From NCBI RefSeq assembly GCF_002903145.1, contig NZ_PPDJ01000001.1:248001-312000 (forward strand): a DNA stretch of 64,000 bases. The letters run 5' to 3'. A model generated the notes under the pieces. It saw only the letters and a list, made by a program, of their open reading frames with translations. It was not told the origin of the DNA and made no database searches. The stretch comes from Halobacteriovorax sp. DA5. Its GTDB lineage: Bacteria; Bdellovibrionota; Bacteriovoracia; Bacteriovoracales; Bacteriovoracaceae. Shown piece after piece: positions 40,403 through 49,274 of this stretch. Position 1 is the first letter of the stretch. Every line of letters begins with the position of its first letter. The translations under genes were made by a program, and so were the position numbers.

Positions 40403-41995
40403 ATGACGGTTAAAATTAATAAGCAAGCACTCAAAAACTATCAAGAAAAATACGGAAGTGATTCAATCCTTAATGTAAATAAAGGACTTGAGAAAGAGGG
40501 CCTTCGTGTAATGGTTGAAGATGGCAAGCTTTCAAGTTCCGATCATGACCCAAAATTTGGTTCAAAACTTCTTCATAAATGGATAACTACCGACTTTGCA
40601 GAAAGTCTTCTTGAGTTCATCACTCCTGTTTCAAAATCAAATGATGAAACTTTAAAAACTCTGGGAAATCTTCAACACTATGTTTTAGAACAAGATTCAA
40701 GTGAAGTCATTTGGCCATCATCAATGCCTTGTATCTTACCGGAAGATAAAGATATTAAGCTTGCTTACTACGGAGAGAGTAACTCTGGCCGTTTAAAGAC
40801 TCTTTATCGCTCTGGTCTTGGCCTTCGCTATGGAAGATCAATGCAGGCGATTGCGGGACTTCATTACAATTTTTCAATGACAGATGAATTTTGGAAAAAT
40901 TGGCATGAGTTAAGTGGAAGCTCTTTATCGCTTCAACTTTTTATTAATGAGGAATACTTAAATCTTTGTCGAAACTTTAGAAGTTATTCAAATATTCTCT
41001 TATATCTTTTTGGAAACTCTGTTTCTGTTCATGAGTCCTTCCTTAGTGGTAAGAAACATTCACTAGATGTGATTCATGAAGATGAGAAATATGGCAAAAC
41101 TTTTGGCTCGAAAGAAGGGACATGCTTAAGGATGGGGGGACTTGGTTATACAGGTGCTTCTCAAAACGGTATTCGAATTTGTTACAACGGTCTTGATAGT
41201 TATTGCGATAGTTTAGAAGAAGCTCTGCAAATGAATTTTGCAGATTTTGATAAGATTGGTTTAAGGAATGAGAAAGGAGAGCTTCAGCAAATTAGTACTC
41301 ACATTCTGCAAATTGAAAATGAATTCTATTCAATCATTAGACCTAAAAGAATTGCTCCTCCTGGCAAGAGTGCTCTTGCTAGCCTAAGAAGCAAGGGGAT
41401 TGAATATATTGAGGTTAGACTTCTCGATCTCAACCCATTTGCAAAGAATGGAATTACCAAAGTTCAAATGGACTTCTTAGATGCGTTCTTATTGTCGTGC
41501 CTATTCTTGCGAGCGGATAGATGCAATCGTGAAATTTATAATGAGATTGAGAATAATAATCAGCTTATTGTTAAACAGGGAAGAAAGCCTGGCCTAGAAA
41601 TTAGCGTTGATGGTGAGAAAAGAAATTACCAAGAATATCTAACAACATTCTTTAATCAAATGGCCGAAGTCATTGAAGCTATATCAGATGGTGAGCGTAA
41701 GAAAGCATTACTTTTTGCTATTGAAGAGCAACGTAAGTTAATTGATCCTGCTAACACTCTTTCACAAAAAGTATTTGATCTTGTTTCAAAGAAAGGTCAT
41801 ATTCAGGCGATGAAGGATCTTGCGCTAGAGCATCGTAAGGAGCTGGCCGCTGTAGAAGTAAATCATGTATTTCAAGAAGAATTAGAGCTTGAGAAGAATG
41901 CATCGATGCAGCGTCAGGTGGACTTTGAGAAATTAGACGACGTAGACTTTGAAGAATACGTCGCCGCTTATGTTGCTTCTAGTTTTTCAAAATAA
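40403..41995 (+). CDS. gshA: Glutamate-cysteine ligase (proteobacterial type)
   Basis: This enzyme makes gamma-glutamylcysteine, the first step of glutathione synthesis. From ATG 40403 it has 530 residues. Family blocks are NVNKGLEKEGLRV (about 22-34), ITTDFAESLLEFITP, YGRSMQAIAGLHYNFS and KGIEYIEVRLLDLNPF, all typical of class-1 E. coli-type enzymes. AGGA stands eight bases before 40403; the earlier in-frame ATG at 40382 has no ribosome site. The last nine bases overlap the convergent hydroxylase gene. gshB is not in the window. Confidence 0.95.
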   Translation: MTVKINKQALKNYQEKYGSDSILNVNKGLEKEGLRVMVEDGKLSSSDHDPKFGSKLLHKWITTDFAESLLEFITPVSKSNDETLKTLGNLQHYVLEQDSSEVIWPSSMPCILPEDKDIKLAYYGESNSGRLKTLYRSGLGLRYGRSMQAIAGLHYNFSMTDEFWKNWHELSGSSLSLQLFINEEYLNLCRNFRSYSNILLYLFGNSVSVHESFLSGKKHSLDVIHEDEKYGKTFGSKEGTCLRMGGLGYTGASQNGIRICYNGLDSYCDSLEEALQMNFADFDKIGLRNEKGELQQISTHILQIENEFYSIIRPKRIAPPGKSALASLRSKGIEYIEVRLLDLNPFAKNGITKVQMDFLDAFLLSCLFLRADRCNREIYNEIENNNQLIVKQGRKPGLEISVDGEKRNYQEYLTTFFNQMAEVIEAISDGERKKALLFAIEEQRKLIDPANTLSQKVFDLVSKKGHIQAMKDLALEHRKELAAVEVNHVFQEELELEKNASMQRQVDFEKLDDVDFEEYVAAYVASSFSK

Positions 41996-42982
41996 CGATT
42001 GAATAAAAGTTAGCACTAAGTAAATTAAACCAAATGCAATTGCTAGTAATGTTAGATTTACTGTATGTTTAATAATTTTATATAGCGCCAGGTTTGTTTC
42101 TTTTAGAGTTCTTACTTTTAAAAGAGTAGGTGTTACTGCTCCAAAGATGGCATTAACTAGTCCTCTTTGATCTCCCGGAACATTTGGAACGAGAGTAATT
42201 CTCATAATCAGCTTAAAGATAAAGTTAATGATTTTTCCTATGATATTCGTTGGGCGATCAACTTCAAGCATAAGGATAATTCTTTCATTTTCAGAATTGT
42301 TGAAAGCAAAGTGAAGATAGGTCTCATCAAATAGTAGGGCCTCTCCATCGCGCCAAGAATAGTCAGTTCCATCAATATTAATATAACAACGATCATCGTT
42401 AGGTGTTTTTAAACCTAAGTGGTAGCGAAGTGAAGTGGCAACTGGATCTAAGTGCTTTGTTAGTTTTGATCCTACTGGAAGAATTGAGTACATGGCACCG
42501 TTTACACCAGGAACTTTAGAAACAAGTTCAACTGTTTTTGGACACAGCTCTTTTGCTGACTTTAAAGTCGTTCCATACCAAGTAAGATAAAATTTAGACC
42601 AACCGTATTTATAAAAAGTTCTAAAACCAATGTCGTAATATGCACTTGAAGTTGGATCTTTTACTTTATCAAAATATCCATTTTCTCTAAGATTTACCGC
42701 CTCATCGCGAATTGTTTCCCAGTTATCTTGAACTAGTTTTAACTCTGGAAAGTCTGCAAGATTCATAATTGGCTTAGCTGCTCTCTTCTTAGTGAACATA
42801 TAAAGTAGGCAGTTAAGTGGTGCAAAAATTGGCCAGCCTTTGCGGAGATAGAAGTTTAAGCTCTCATATCTTTCTGTTCCACGGTAAGCGTAGACATAGC
42901 CCATTGAGGCAATACCAAAAAGAAAGAGAAAAATAAGTACAGATATAACGCTAATAGTCTTATCCTCGTTTAAGTTTAACAA
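41987..42982 (-). CDS. Membrane aspartyl/asparaginyl beta-hydroxylase-like dioxygenase (LpxO-like)
   Basis: This 331-residue protein has N-terminal and C-terminal membrane spans (about 10-32 and 310-328) around an Fe(II)/2-oxoglutarate dioxygenase domain. His177-Leu-Asp179, SLRYHLGL, GEALLFDETYLHFAFN with His224 and Arg234 fit the metal and 2-oxoglutarate sites. Family members hydroxylate Asp/Asn in proteins or, as LpxO, the secondary acyl chain of lipid A. Membrane anchoring favours the LpxO reading, but the substrate is inferred. Confidence 0.82.
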   Translation of the reverse strand: MLNLNEDKTISVISVLIFLFLFGIASMGYVYAYRGTERYESLNFYLRKGWPIFAPLNCLLYMFTKKRAAKPIMNLADFPELKLVQDNWETIRDEAVNLRENGYFDKVKDPTSSAYYDIGFRTFYKYGWSKFYLTWYGTTLKSAKELCPKTVELVSKVPGVNGAMYSILPVGSKLTKHLDPVATSLRYHLGLKTPNDDRCYINIDGTDYSWRDGEALLFDETYLHFAFNNSENERIILMLEVDRPTNIIGKIINFIFKLIMRITLVPNVPGDQRGLVNAIFGAVTPTLLKVRTLKETNLALYKIIKHTVNLTLLAIAFGLIYLVLTFIQSLF

Positions 42983-43078
42983 TTAGAATCAAATATACCT
43001 CAAGGAGCCGCTTTCCTCCATGATTTTTCTCACTATGTGTAATGTGTCATTTTAAATTTTGCGCTCTTTGCAAACTGT

Positions 43079-44197
43079 TCACTCTAGCTCAGGATGCTTA
43101 ACAACGCCTTTATAGATTGGCTTACATTTTCCAACGCCGACAAATTGGAATGTTGAACTAGTTACACTTGAGACTGGGGCCGTGGCCGTGTCGAGGAAGG
43201 CCTTGGTTTTTGAAATTTCTGGTTTTGAAAATGTTCCCTTAATTATCTGTTGCAGTTCCGGGCAATATTTTTCATCAATTACTGAAACAACGAGATCTTT
43301 AAAAGTTTGCTTCTCAATATTGGCACCACCTTGAGCAATGATTAAGTGCTCTTGTGTTGCCACTGCAACATCTTCAAAGATTATAAGATCTCCCGTAAGT
43401 GTTATTGCAGCATTGACTTGCTTAAGGTTTGTGTCTCCTCCTCGAAAACCTCCAATCGTTTGTCCAAGGCTGGCCGCACTTGTATAGAGAAGGCCTATTG
43501 GTCCTAAGGCCAAGACGGCCGCGGCGTCGATGATTCCAATATTGCGAGTGTCTAAAAAATTTGTAATAACATCATCAACCCTAAAGCCTTTTAAGACTAA
43601 GTTCTTTCCTGAAACACTTGCTTTGATATCACCATTCACTTGTGCATTGATGTTAATTAATCCAGAGAGCCCTAAAGATGCATCAAAGTATTTAATGACA
43701 TTGTTAATATCAAGATCGTTATATTTGAAACGAATATCTTCTAGATTTACTAAGTTAAAAGTTAGGTTACCTCGATTCTTAGAACCAAAGTCAGGAATAA
43801 AAATTTGGCTTACTTCAATTATTGTCCCTTCTTTCTTATGAACAAAGCAATTCATACTTTTAAGTTTGAATTTTTGTAATTGAATTTCTTGTGCCCTCAC
43901 TTTTATTTTGGAATTTAGCGCCTGCAAATAGCGATCGATATTTTTAGCATCGACATCAATTTCTAAAAAGTCGATATTAACAGATTTGATTTTTAATATA
44001 TTCTTTTCATCTATTTGATAGCTCAAGTTATGGAGGGCCCAATGGCCTATACTGATTTTTTCAACTTGCTCTATTCTTACTCCCGCCATGGCAAGAGACT
44101 TTTTGATCACCCATTTATAATTTAGGATAAGAATGACTAGGCCAGTGATGAAAGTAAGTGCCAAGCTTATGAATATCTTTTTATATATTTTTTTCAT
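43079..44197 (-). CDS. AsmA-like inner-membrane-anchored protein
   Basis: This 372-residue protein has one N-terminal span (about 10-29) and a long, regular beta-rich body with phrases such as LNLVNLEDIRFKYNDLDI-type strands and INAQVNGDIKASVSGKN. These recall AsmA/DUF748 bridge proteins that carry lipids through the periplasm. A TAPVSSVTSSTF segment near the end is family-like. It is shorter than classic AsmA. Single gene, with 140 bases to the divergent GNAT gene. Confidence 0.55.
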   Translation of the reverse strand: MKKIYKKIFISLALTFITGLVILILNYKWVIKKSLAMAGVRIEQVEKISIGHWALHNLSYQIDEKNILKIKSVNIDFLEIDVDAKNIDRYLQALNSKIKVRAQEIQLQKFKLKSMNCFVHKKEGTIIEVSQIFIPDFGSKNRGNLTFNLVNLEDIRFKYNDLDINNVIKYFDASLGLSGLININAQVNGDIKASVSGKNLVLKGFRVDDVITNFLDTRNIGIIDAAAVLALGPIGLLYTSAASLGQTIGGFRGGDTNLKQVNAAITLTGDLIIFEDVAVATQEHLIIAQGGANIEKQTFKDLVVSVIDEKYCPELQQIIKGTFSKPEISKTKAFLDTATAPVSSVTSSTFQFVGVGKCKPIYKGVVKHPELE

Positions 44198-44337
44198 GAG
44201 TAAATTGGTCGGTCATTGTTAAATAGTTTGTATTTGTCACAATTAAAACACATAAGAACATCATCTAAAATAAAAACTTTATTAATTGAATTAATAATCT
44301 CCACCACTTTTATGGATGAGCTATAATAGATTAAATT

Positions 44338-44976
44338 ATGTTTAAAAAGTTAATTACTCAAACATTGAAGTCATCGTCTAAAACATATAAAGAGTATAAT
44401 TCATACTGTCCTTATATTGTGGATCACAAGTCTAGGCCTGTACCTGACGAAATAAAAACACGATATGCTAGGTATGATGATGCTCAGGCCATTGCTCGTA
44501 TTATTAATGAAAATAATATTGATCCAAACCTTGATTATTCTTTCTTTTTTGAAAGAACGAAAAAAGAGTTGGCCCGTGGTGGAAACTTAAAAGGTTTTCA
44601 TCTGATTGTTGCCATTCTTGATGAAGAAATAGTTGGTTATGGAAGATCAATTCTCTATACACAAGAAATGGTCAATCAGTATAAGTACAAAGCACCTGTC
44701 GGTTGGTATCTTATGGGACTTACTGTTCTTCCAGAATATCGTGGCCGTGGTATTGGTGATCTCTTAACTCAAGAGCGACTTAAACACATTGGGCAAATTT
44801 CAACGAAAGCTTATTATGTTGTTAATGCAAAAAATAAAACCTCTATTAAGATGCATGAGAAGTACGGTTTTAAATTAAAAGAAGAAGGCCAAGGTTTCTT
44901 AAAAATATCATTTAATGGCGGATTAGGAATGCTGTATGAATGCAGCTTAATAACTAGAGAAGTAGATAAGGACTAA
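44338..44976 (+). CDS. GNAT-family N-acetyltransferase
   Basis: This 212-residue protein has the acetyl-CoA-binding motif VLPEYRGRGIGDLLTQERL near residue 130 and the later NAKNKTSIKMHEKYGF segment of GNAT enzymes. The substrate is unknown. It is one base upstream of lysA and so is probably co-transcribed, but a direct link with lysine or diaminopimelate is unproven. Confidence 0.85.
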   Translation: MFKKLITQTLKSSSKTYKEYNSYCPYIVDHKSRPVPDEIKTRYARYDDAQAIARIINENNIDPNLDYSFFFERTKKELARGGNLKGFHLIVAILDEEIVGYGRSILYTQEMVNQYKYKAPVGWYLMGLTVLPEYRGRGIGDLLTQERLKHIGQISTKAYYVVNAKNKTSIKMHEKYGFKLKEEGQGFLKISFNGGLGMLYECSLITREVDKD

Positions 44977-44977
44977 A

Positions 44978-46225
44978 ATGGATTTTTTCAATTATAGAGA
45001 AAATGAATTATTTGCAGAGGATAATAAAGTAGCCGATCTTGTTCAAAAGTATGGAACTCCACTTTATATCTATTCTTTGAAAACATTTAAGAGACACTTT
45101 CTAGCTTTTCAAGAACCTTTAAAAGAACATCGTCATTTAATTTGTTATGCAGTTAAGGCGAATTCAAATATTAATATCTTAAAAGAACTGGCCGCAATGG
45201 GCAGTGGTTTTGATATCGTTTCTCGTGGTGAACTTGAAAGAGTATTGGCAGCAGGTGGACAAGCATCAAAGACGGTTTTTTCTGGGGTAGGAAAGTCTTA
45301 TGATGAAATTGAGTTTGCACTTGAAAAAGGTATTAAATGCTTAAATGTCGAATCAGTAGCTGAGCTTAGAAGAATTAATGAAGTTGCTAAAAAAATGAAA
45401 AAGAAGGCACCGGTTTCAATTAGAGTGAATCCAGATGTCGATGCTAAAACGCACCCATATATTGCAACAGGTTTAAAAGAAAATAAATTTGGTATTTCAT
45501 TTCAAAAAGCGCAAGAAGTCTATGACATCGCACATTCATTAGACTCGATCAGTGTCGAAGGCATTGACTGCCACATTGGTTCGCAGCTTACTAATATCGG
45601 TCCTTTTCTAGAGGCATTAGAGAGGCTAAAACAATTAGTTGATACTCTAAGAAAAAACGGTACGCCCCTTAAGCATATTGATCTAGGAGGGGGATTAGGA
45701 GTTAAATACCGTGATGAAGTTCCTCCTCATCCAAGTGAATATCTTGCTCAAGTAATTAAGAGCCTTGAGGACTATCCTGAGTTAGAACTTATCTTTGAAC
45801 CTGGTCGAGCGATTGCTGCTAATGCGGGAATACTTGTGACAAAGCTTGAGTACATTAAGGAAAATGAGGGGAAGCATTTTGCTATTGTTGATGCGGCAAT
45901 GAATGATTTAATGCGACCGGCCCTTTATCAAGCATGGCAAGAAGTCATCAAAGTCGATCAATCAGTTAGAGGAATAAAAGAAAATTTTGATATCGTTGGC
46001 CCAGTATGTGAGACAGGGGATTATCTTGCAAAAGATAGGGAGCTTGAACTAAGTGAGGGAGAGTTGTTAGCAATTCGCTCTTGTGGTGCTTATGGCTTTA
46101 CGATGTCTAGTAATTATAATTCAAGACCAAGAGCATGTGAGTTGCTTGTTGATGGCGATAAAAATCGTTTAATAAGAAAGCGAGAAACTTACCAAGATCT
46201 TTACTACTTGGAACAATGTGATTAG
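44978..46225 (+). CDS. lysA: Diaminopimelate decarboxylase
   Basis: This PLP enzyme makes lysine from meso-diaminopimelate. The 415-residue protein has the PLP lysine Lys60 in YAVKANSN, CHIGSQ, the glycine-rich HIDLGGGLGVKY, EPGRAI and the dimer-contributed CETGDYLA. All are standard for LysA. Length is normal. AAGGA stands five bases before the ATG. No lysine riboswitch is possible directly upstream, since the previous gene ends one base away. Confidence 0.97.
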   Translation: MDFFNYRENELFAEDNKVADLVQKYGTPLYIYSLKTFKRHFLAFQEPLKEHRHLICYAVKANSNINILKELAAMGSGFDIVSRGELERVLAAGGQASKTVFSGVGKSYDEIEFALEKGIKCLNVESVAELRRINEVAKKMKKKAPVSIRVNPDVDAKTHPYIATGLKENKFGISFQKAQEVYDIAHSLDSISVEGIDCHIGSQLTNIGPFLEALERLKQLVDTLRKNGTPLKHIDLGGGLGVKYRDEVPPHPSEYLAQVIKSLEDYPELELIFEPGRAIAANAGILVTKLEYIKENEGKHFAIVDAAMNDLMRPALYQAWQEVIKVDQSVRGIKENFDIVGPVCETGDYLAKDRELELSEGELLAIRSCGAYGFTMSSNYNSRPRACELLVDGDKNRLIRKRETYQDLYYLEQCD

Positions 46226-46234
46226 GATCCAAAT

Positions 46235-46789
46235 ATGAATTCAAAAACTGTAACACTAACACCACTTTTTCCAACAACAGAATGGGCCTGGGATATTTCA
46301 AAGGATCAAGGTAATACGGTTCGTATTTTACATCCTTCAGGAAATGTTTTTATTTCACAAGTGATTTTAAATCGTCAGTCTCGTTTAGAAGGTAACGAAC
46401 AAAAGATTTATGACCTTAATTTAAAAGATGTCGATCTTATCGCTTATATTATGGATTACTTCATTAACAAGGCCACAACGAAACTTAATCGCGGTAATGC
46501 CATGATTGTTGCTGGAAACCTTGTTAGTAGTTATCGTTTTCGTCTACCTTTAGGACCGGAAACACTTCCACTTGAAGATCAAAAGACTACCTTTGGTGAA
46601 TACCGTAAGTTTGGTGAACACAAGCTCTTCATGCAAGGTGAGGAGTTAAATGTTTTCGTTATTGGAAAAGAAGGCAAGAATGAGTTCTATGCCGTAACAC
46701 TCAATGATACAAAAATTGGGGACTTCAATATTCCTAAACTTGAGCTTTTAAAATTTCCTCGTTCATACTTTAGACAAAGCTTTGATTAA
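46235..46789 (+). CDS. Conserved-looking soluble protein, unknown
   Basis: I do not recognise this 184-residue protein. It has no signal peptide or span, is mixed alpha/beta, and contains strands such as GNTVRILHPSGNVFISQVIL and GEELNVFVIGKEGKNEFYAV. AGGA stands six bases before the ATG, nine bases after lysA, so it likely belongs to the lysA operon. Its stop is five bases from the left end of the insertion element. Confidence 0.6.
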   Translation: MNSKTVTLTPLFPTTEWAWDISKDQGNTVRILHPSGNVFISQVILNRQSRLEGNEQKIYDLNLKDVDLIAYIMDYFINKATTKLNRGNAMIVAGNLVSSYRFRLPLGPETLPLEDQKTTFGEYRKFGEHKLFMQGEELNVFVIGKEGKNEFYAVTLNDTKIGDFNIPKLELLKFPRSYFRQSFD

Positions 46790-46793
46790 TAAT

Positions 46794-46817
46794 AACTGGC
46801 CCTTTCAAATGGTGTTA
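46794..46817 (+). repeat. Left terminal inverted repeat of the IS-like element
   Basis: It starts AACTGGCCC and ends ATGGTGTTA. Mismatches against the right end are at the seventh, twelfth and thirteenth positions only. Confidence 0.85.
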
Positions 46818-47692
46818 ATCTCATAGCGTAGATACTTAAAATTATAATAGCTTATAAAGATATTTAGGTGCTGCTGAAGTCTTCTCGGAGACTTTGTGGA
46901 GCACCATGTTTTTCTCACAAGCCGATTAATTGAATCCCTAAACATCGCACAGGTGTGATTTAAGATGAATAGCGGATCATAACCTTTCTTCTTCAATTCT
47001 CCCTGACCTGCAACACATGACCTTCCACCTTCGTAAGTTTTATATGTGCAAGATGATAAGTATTTTGAAATAAACTTGGGATAGGTCTTAAACATATCTG
47101 AGCTAACGGTAGCGTCGATATCAATCGTTTTATAAATTTTTTCAAATAATTGCGTTAGCCCAACTTCGTGAAAGCTCGGTCTATATCCATATTTTTTACG
47201 TGATTTTTTTGCGAGGTGACCAAATGCTGGAATTTGTGAAACCTCGGCTCCAAGGATCAAACGAGTCTTCTTGTCTACGGCAAGAGAGATTGAAAGAGGC
47301 TTCATCTTTGTGTGCTCATGAGTGATCATATCGTCAAATTGCATGTGAGATATTTTATTATTTTCTAGATGCTTGATAAGTTTTGCATGATTTCTTAGCG
47401 CTCTTTTTTCGAGAATATCCATGCGCCTGGCGATGGTTTTACGATCAATACGTAGGACTCTTGCAATTCGCCTCATCGATGCTTTTGAACAAAGAAGGTG
47501 CTCTATCGTCGAAGTATCTCGCCTTCTGCGATGCCTATAGTGGTCACTGTAGGTTGCGTGAGAGAATCGTTTTCCACAATTTTTACAACGAAAGCGTTGA
47601 ATCTTGCGAGAATCGTCCGCACGAAAATAACTTCCGTCTTTAATAATATTATTTGGAAATGAACATGTTTTATTAGGGCAGATAACTTTCAT
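46805..47692 (-). CDS. IS1/IS1595-like transposase with zinc ribbon
   Basis: This 295-residue protein has an N-terminal zinc ribbon (Cys5, Cys10, Cys36, Cys39), a basic linker, a helix-turn-helix (about 68-92, SMRRIARVLRIDRKTIARR) and an RNase-H-like core. The aspartates expected in the core are at 120/121 (QFDD) and 199 (SSDM). The C-terminal RLVRKTWCSTKSPRRL block aligns with that of IS1 transposases, but the position of the third acid holds Asn-His (NHT at 245-247). The frame is intact. Whether it still moves is unknown. Confidence 0.85.
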   Translation of the reverse strand: MKVICPNKTCSFPNNIIKDGSYFRADDSRKIQRFRCKNCGKRFSHATYSDHYRHRRRRDTSTIEHLLCSKASMRRIARVLRIDRKTIARRMDILEKRALRNHAKLIKHLENNKISHMQFDDMITHEHTKMKPLSISLAVDKKTRLILGAEVSQIPAFGHLAKKSRKKYGYRPSFHEVGLTQLFEKIYKTIDIDATVSSDMFKTYPKFISKYLSSCTYKTYEGGRSCVAGQGELKKKGYDPLFILNHTCAMFRDSINRLVRKTWCSTKSPRRLQQHLNIFISYYNFKYLRYEINTI

Positions 47693-47788
47693 ATGGAAAG
47701 TTATGCAAGAGGTAGTCTACTTAGTTCATGTTAAGTATTTAAAATTACTTACTTTGAAAACAATGCTTCTAATTTTTTTAGAATCCCA

Positions 47789-47812
47789 TAACACCATTTT
47801 TAAGGACCAGTT
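47789..47812 (-). repeat. Right terminal inverted repeat of the IS-like element
   Basis: On the complement it starts AACTGGTCC and ends ATGGTGTTA. Its outer end is 41 bases before the dmeR operator. Confidence 0.85.
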
Positions 47813-47853
47813 TATGATTTTACAGGGCATTTCTTCGCTCTATCTTTATATAT

Positions 47854-47872
47854 TATACTGGGGTATAGTATA
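47854..47872 (+). promoter_or_regulatory. RcnR/DmeR-type operator over the dmeRF promoter
   Basis: The dyad TATACT (47854-47859) and AGTATA (47867-47872) encloses GGGGTAT, giving the TACT-G-tract-AGTA layout known for RcnR-family operators. TATACT itself may be the -10 element, so repressor binding would block transcription. The dmeR ribosome site GGAGG follows at 47879. Confidence 0.75.
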
Positions 47873-47889
47873 GTGAGCGGAGGTTAACG

Positions 47890-48168
47890 ATGGCCCATAT
47901 TCATCAAAATAAGAAAAAAATTATCACGCGAATAAGACGTATCAAGGGACAACTTGAAGCGGTTGAGCGTGCTCTTGAAGAAGATAAGGATTGCTACAGC
48001 ATTTTACAAACTCTGGCCGCGTGTCGCGGTGGACTTAATGGCCTAACTGGAGAGTTGATTGAAGAACATGTGAAGAACCATGTGATGGTTTCACCACTTG
48101 ATCCAAAGACTCCTCAGGATGAAGCTGCAATTGAATTAGTAAATTTAATAAAAACTTATTGGAAGTAA
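47890..48168 (+). CDS. dmeR: Cobalt/nickel-sensing repressor, RcnR/CsoR family
   Basis: This 92-residue all-helical regulator has ITRIRRIKGQLEAVERALEED and the metal ligands His3, Cys35, His60 and His64, the set used by the nickel/cobalt sensor RcnR. Copper-sensing CsoR lacks the N-terminal histidine. The next gene, three bases on, is a DmeF-type transporter, and DmeR-DmeF pairs are known from rhizobia. Without metal it should sit on the operator at 47854-47872; metal binding releases it. Confidence 0.9.
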   Translation: MAHIHQNKKKIITRIRRIKGQLEAVERALEEDKDCYSILQTLAACRGGLNGLTGELIEEHVKNHVMVSPLDPKTPQDEAAIELVNLIKTYWK

Positions 48169-48171
48169 AGT

Positions 48172-49119
48172 ATGAAACATAAAGAACATTTAGAACCACA
48201 TAATTATGTCCTAGAAGATGATCGTCTAGGCTCAAATGAAAAGAGAACGATGCTTGTTATTCTTTTAACATTTGTCACGATGGTAGCAGAGATTGGCTAT
48301 GGTTATTTTACGGGGTCAATGGCCTTACTTGCTGATGGCTGGCATATGGGCTCTCACGTTGGTGCACTTGGGATAACTGTTATCGTTTACCGCTTGGCAC
48401 GTTCTGAAAAAATAAATGAAAAGCTTAGCTTTGGTGCAGGTAAGATGATTCCTTTGGGAGGCTACACAAGTGCGCTTATGTTGGGAATTGTTGCTATTGT
48501 GATGGGAGTTGAATCTATTGGCCGCTTTTTAAATCCAATGGAAATTAAATTTGAAACGGCCATCCTTGTGGCCATCATTGGTTTAATTGTAAATATCCTA
48601 AGTGCAGTTCTTCTATGGGACTCCCATGACCATCATCATGGACATGATCACGGTCACAGTCACGATCACAGTCATGGCCATAACCATGTTCATGACCACA
48701 ACCACCGCTCAGCACTTCTTCATGTTATTGCCGATGCTCTAACTTCTGTCATGGCCATTGCGGCACTCTTTGCTGGAAAGTATTTTGGTTGGAACTGGGC
48801 CGATCCTATTATTGGAATTCTAGGTGCCATCGTTATCTTAAAATGGGCATGGGGACTTGCTAAAGATACAGTCTGGGAACTACTTGATGGGAACTCTAAA
48901 TTATTTGATGAGGAAGAGATTAGAAAACTTTTCTCTCACGATGATGATATAGAAATAGCAGACCTTCACCTCTGGAGAATTGCTCCAAATGCTCATGCTT
49001 GTGAAGTGATGATTTACAATTGTAATTTGAAGGGGAGTGAATACTACCGCGAGAAAATTTTAGCTAAGTACAATATTTCTCATCTCATTGTGGAAGAGCG
49101 TCTTTGTACAAATTCATAA
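48172..49119 (+). CDS. dmeF: Cation-diffusion-facilitator cobalt/nickel exporter DmeF
   Basis: This 315-residue inner-membrane exporter has six spans with the metal-site patterns ALLADGWHMGSH (span 2) and HVIADALTSV (span 5). A very His-rich cytoplasmic loop lies between spans 4 and 5 (about residues 150-177). A C-terminal cytoplasmic domain includes DLHLWRIAPNAHACEV. DmeF-type CDFs export Co2+ and Ni2+ in exchange for protons. It is co-transcribed with dmeR and followed by a terminator. Confidence 0.93.
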   Translation: MKHKEHLEPHNYVLEDDRLGSNEKRTMLVILLTFVTMVAEIGYGYFTGSMALLADGWHMGSHVGALGITVIVYRLARSEKINEKLSFGAGKMIPLGGYTSALMLGIVAIVMGVESIGRFLNPMEIKFETAILVAIIGLIVNILSAVLLWDSHDHHHGHDHGHSHDHSHGHNHVHDHNHRSALLHVIADALTSVMAIAALFAGKYFGWNWADPIIGILGAIVILKWAWGLAKDTVWELLDGNSKLFDEEEIRKLFSHDDDIEIADLHLWRIAPNAHACEVMIYNCNLKGSEYYREKILAKYNISHLIVEERLCTNS

Positions 49120-49148
49120 TTTTATAAGTATTTAAAATGCCGTATTTT

Positions 49149-49173
49149 TGGGGCAGCAATGCCCCATCTTTTT
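49149..49173 (+). terminator. Intrinsic terminator after dmeF
   Basis: TGGGGCA (49149-49155) and TGCCCCA (49160-49166) pair across a GCAA tetraloop, followed by TCTTTTT. It lies 30 bases beyond the dmeF stop. Confidence 0.88.
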
Positions 49174-49274
49174 AGTCTACCTCTTATCATTTCAGTACTT
49201 TATTTGCCGATTTTTAATTTGTATTAAAATTCTCATACGAATTTAATTGAGCTCGTCGATAAAGAGGCGAAATG

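Larger units (their letters stand above)
46794..47812 (-). mobile_element. Complete insertion-sequence-like element with 24-bp inverted ends
   Basis: The 1019-base element carries one transposase gene and ends in inverted repeats at 46794-46817 and 47789-47812, matching at 21 of 24 positions (both contain AAATGGTGTTA). The transposase stop codon lies inside the left repeat. No convincing target-site duplication was found next to either end, so the insertion may be old. GGCC occurs only at the left end and not inside the transposase gene, unlike neighbouring genes. Confidence 0.85.

Noticed and set aside
44978..45000. Lysine riboswitch before lysA
   Set aside because: lysA starts one base after the acetyltransferase gene, leaving no room for a leader.
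46784..47823. Target-site duplication flanking the IS-like element
   Set aside because: I compared 8-9 base flanks for several possible end positions and found no direct repeat; TGATT on both sides is at unequal distance.
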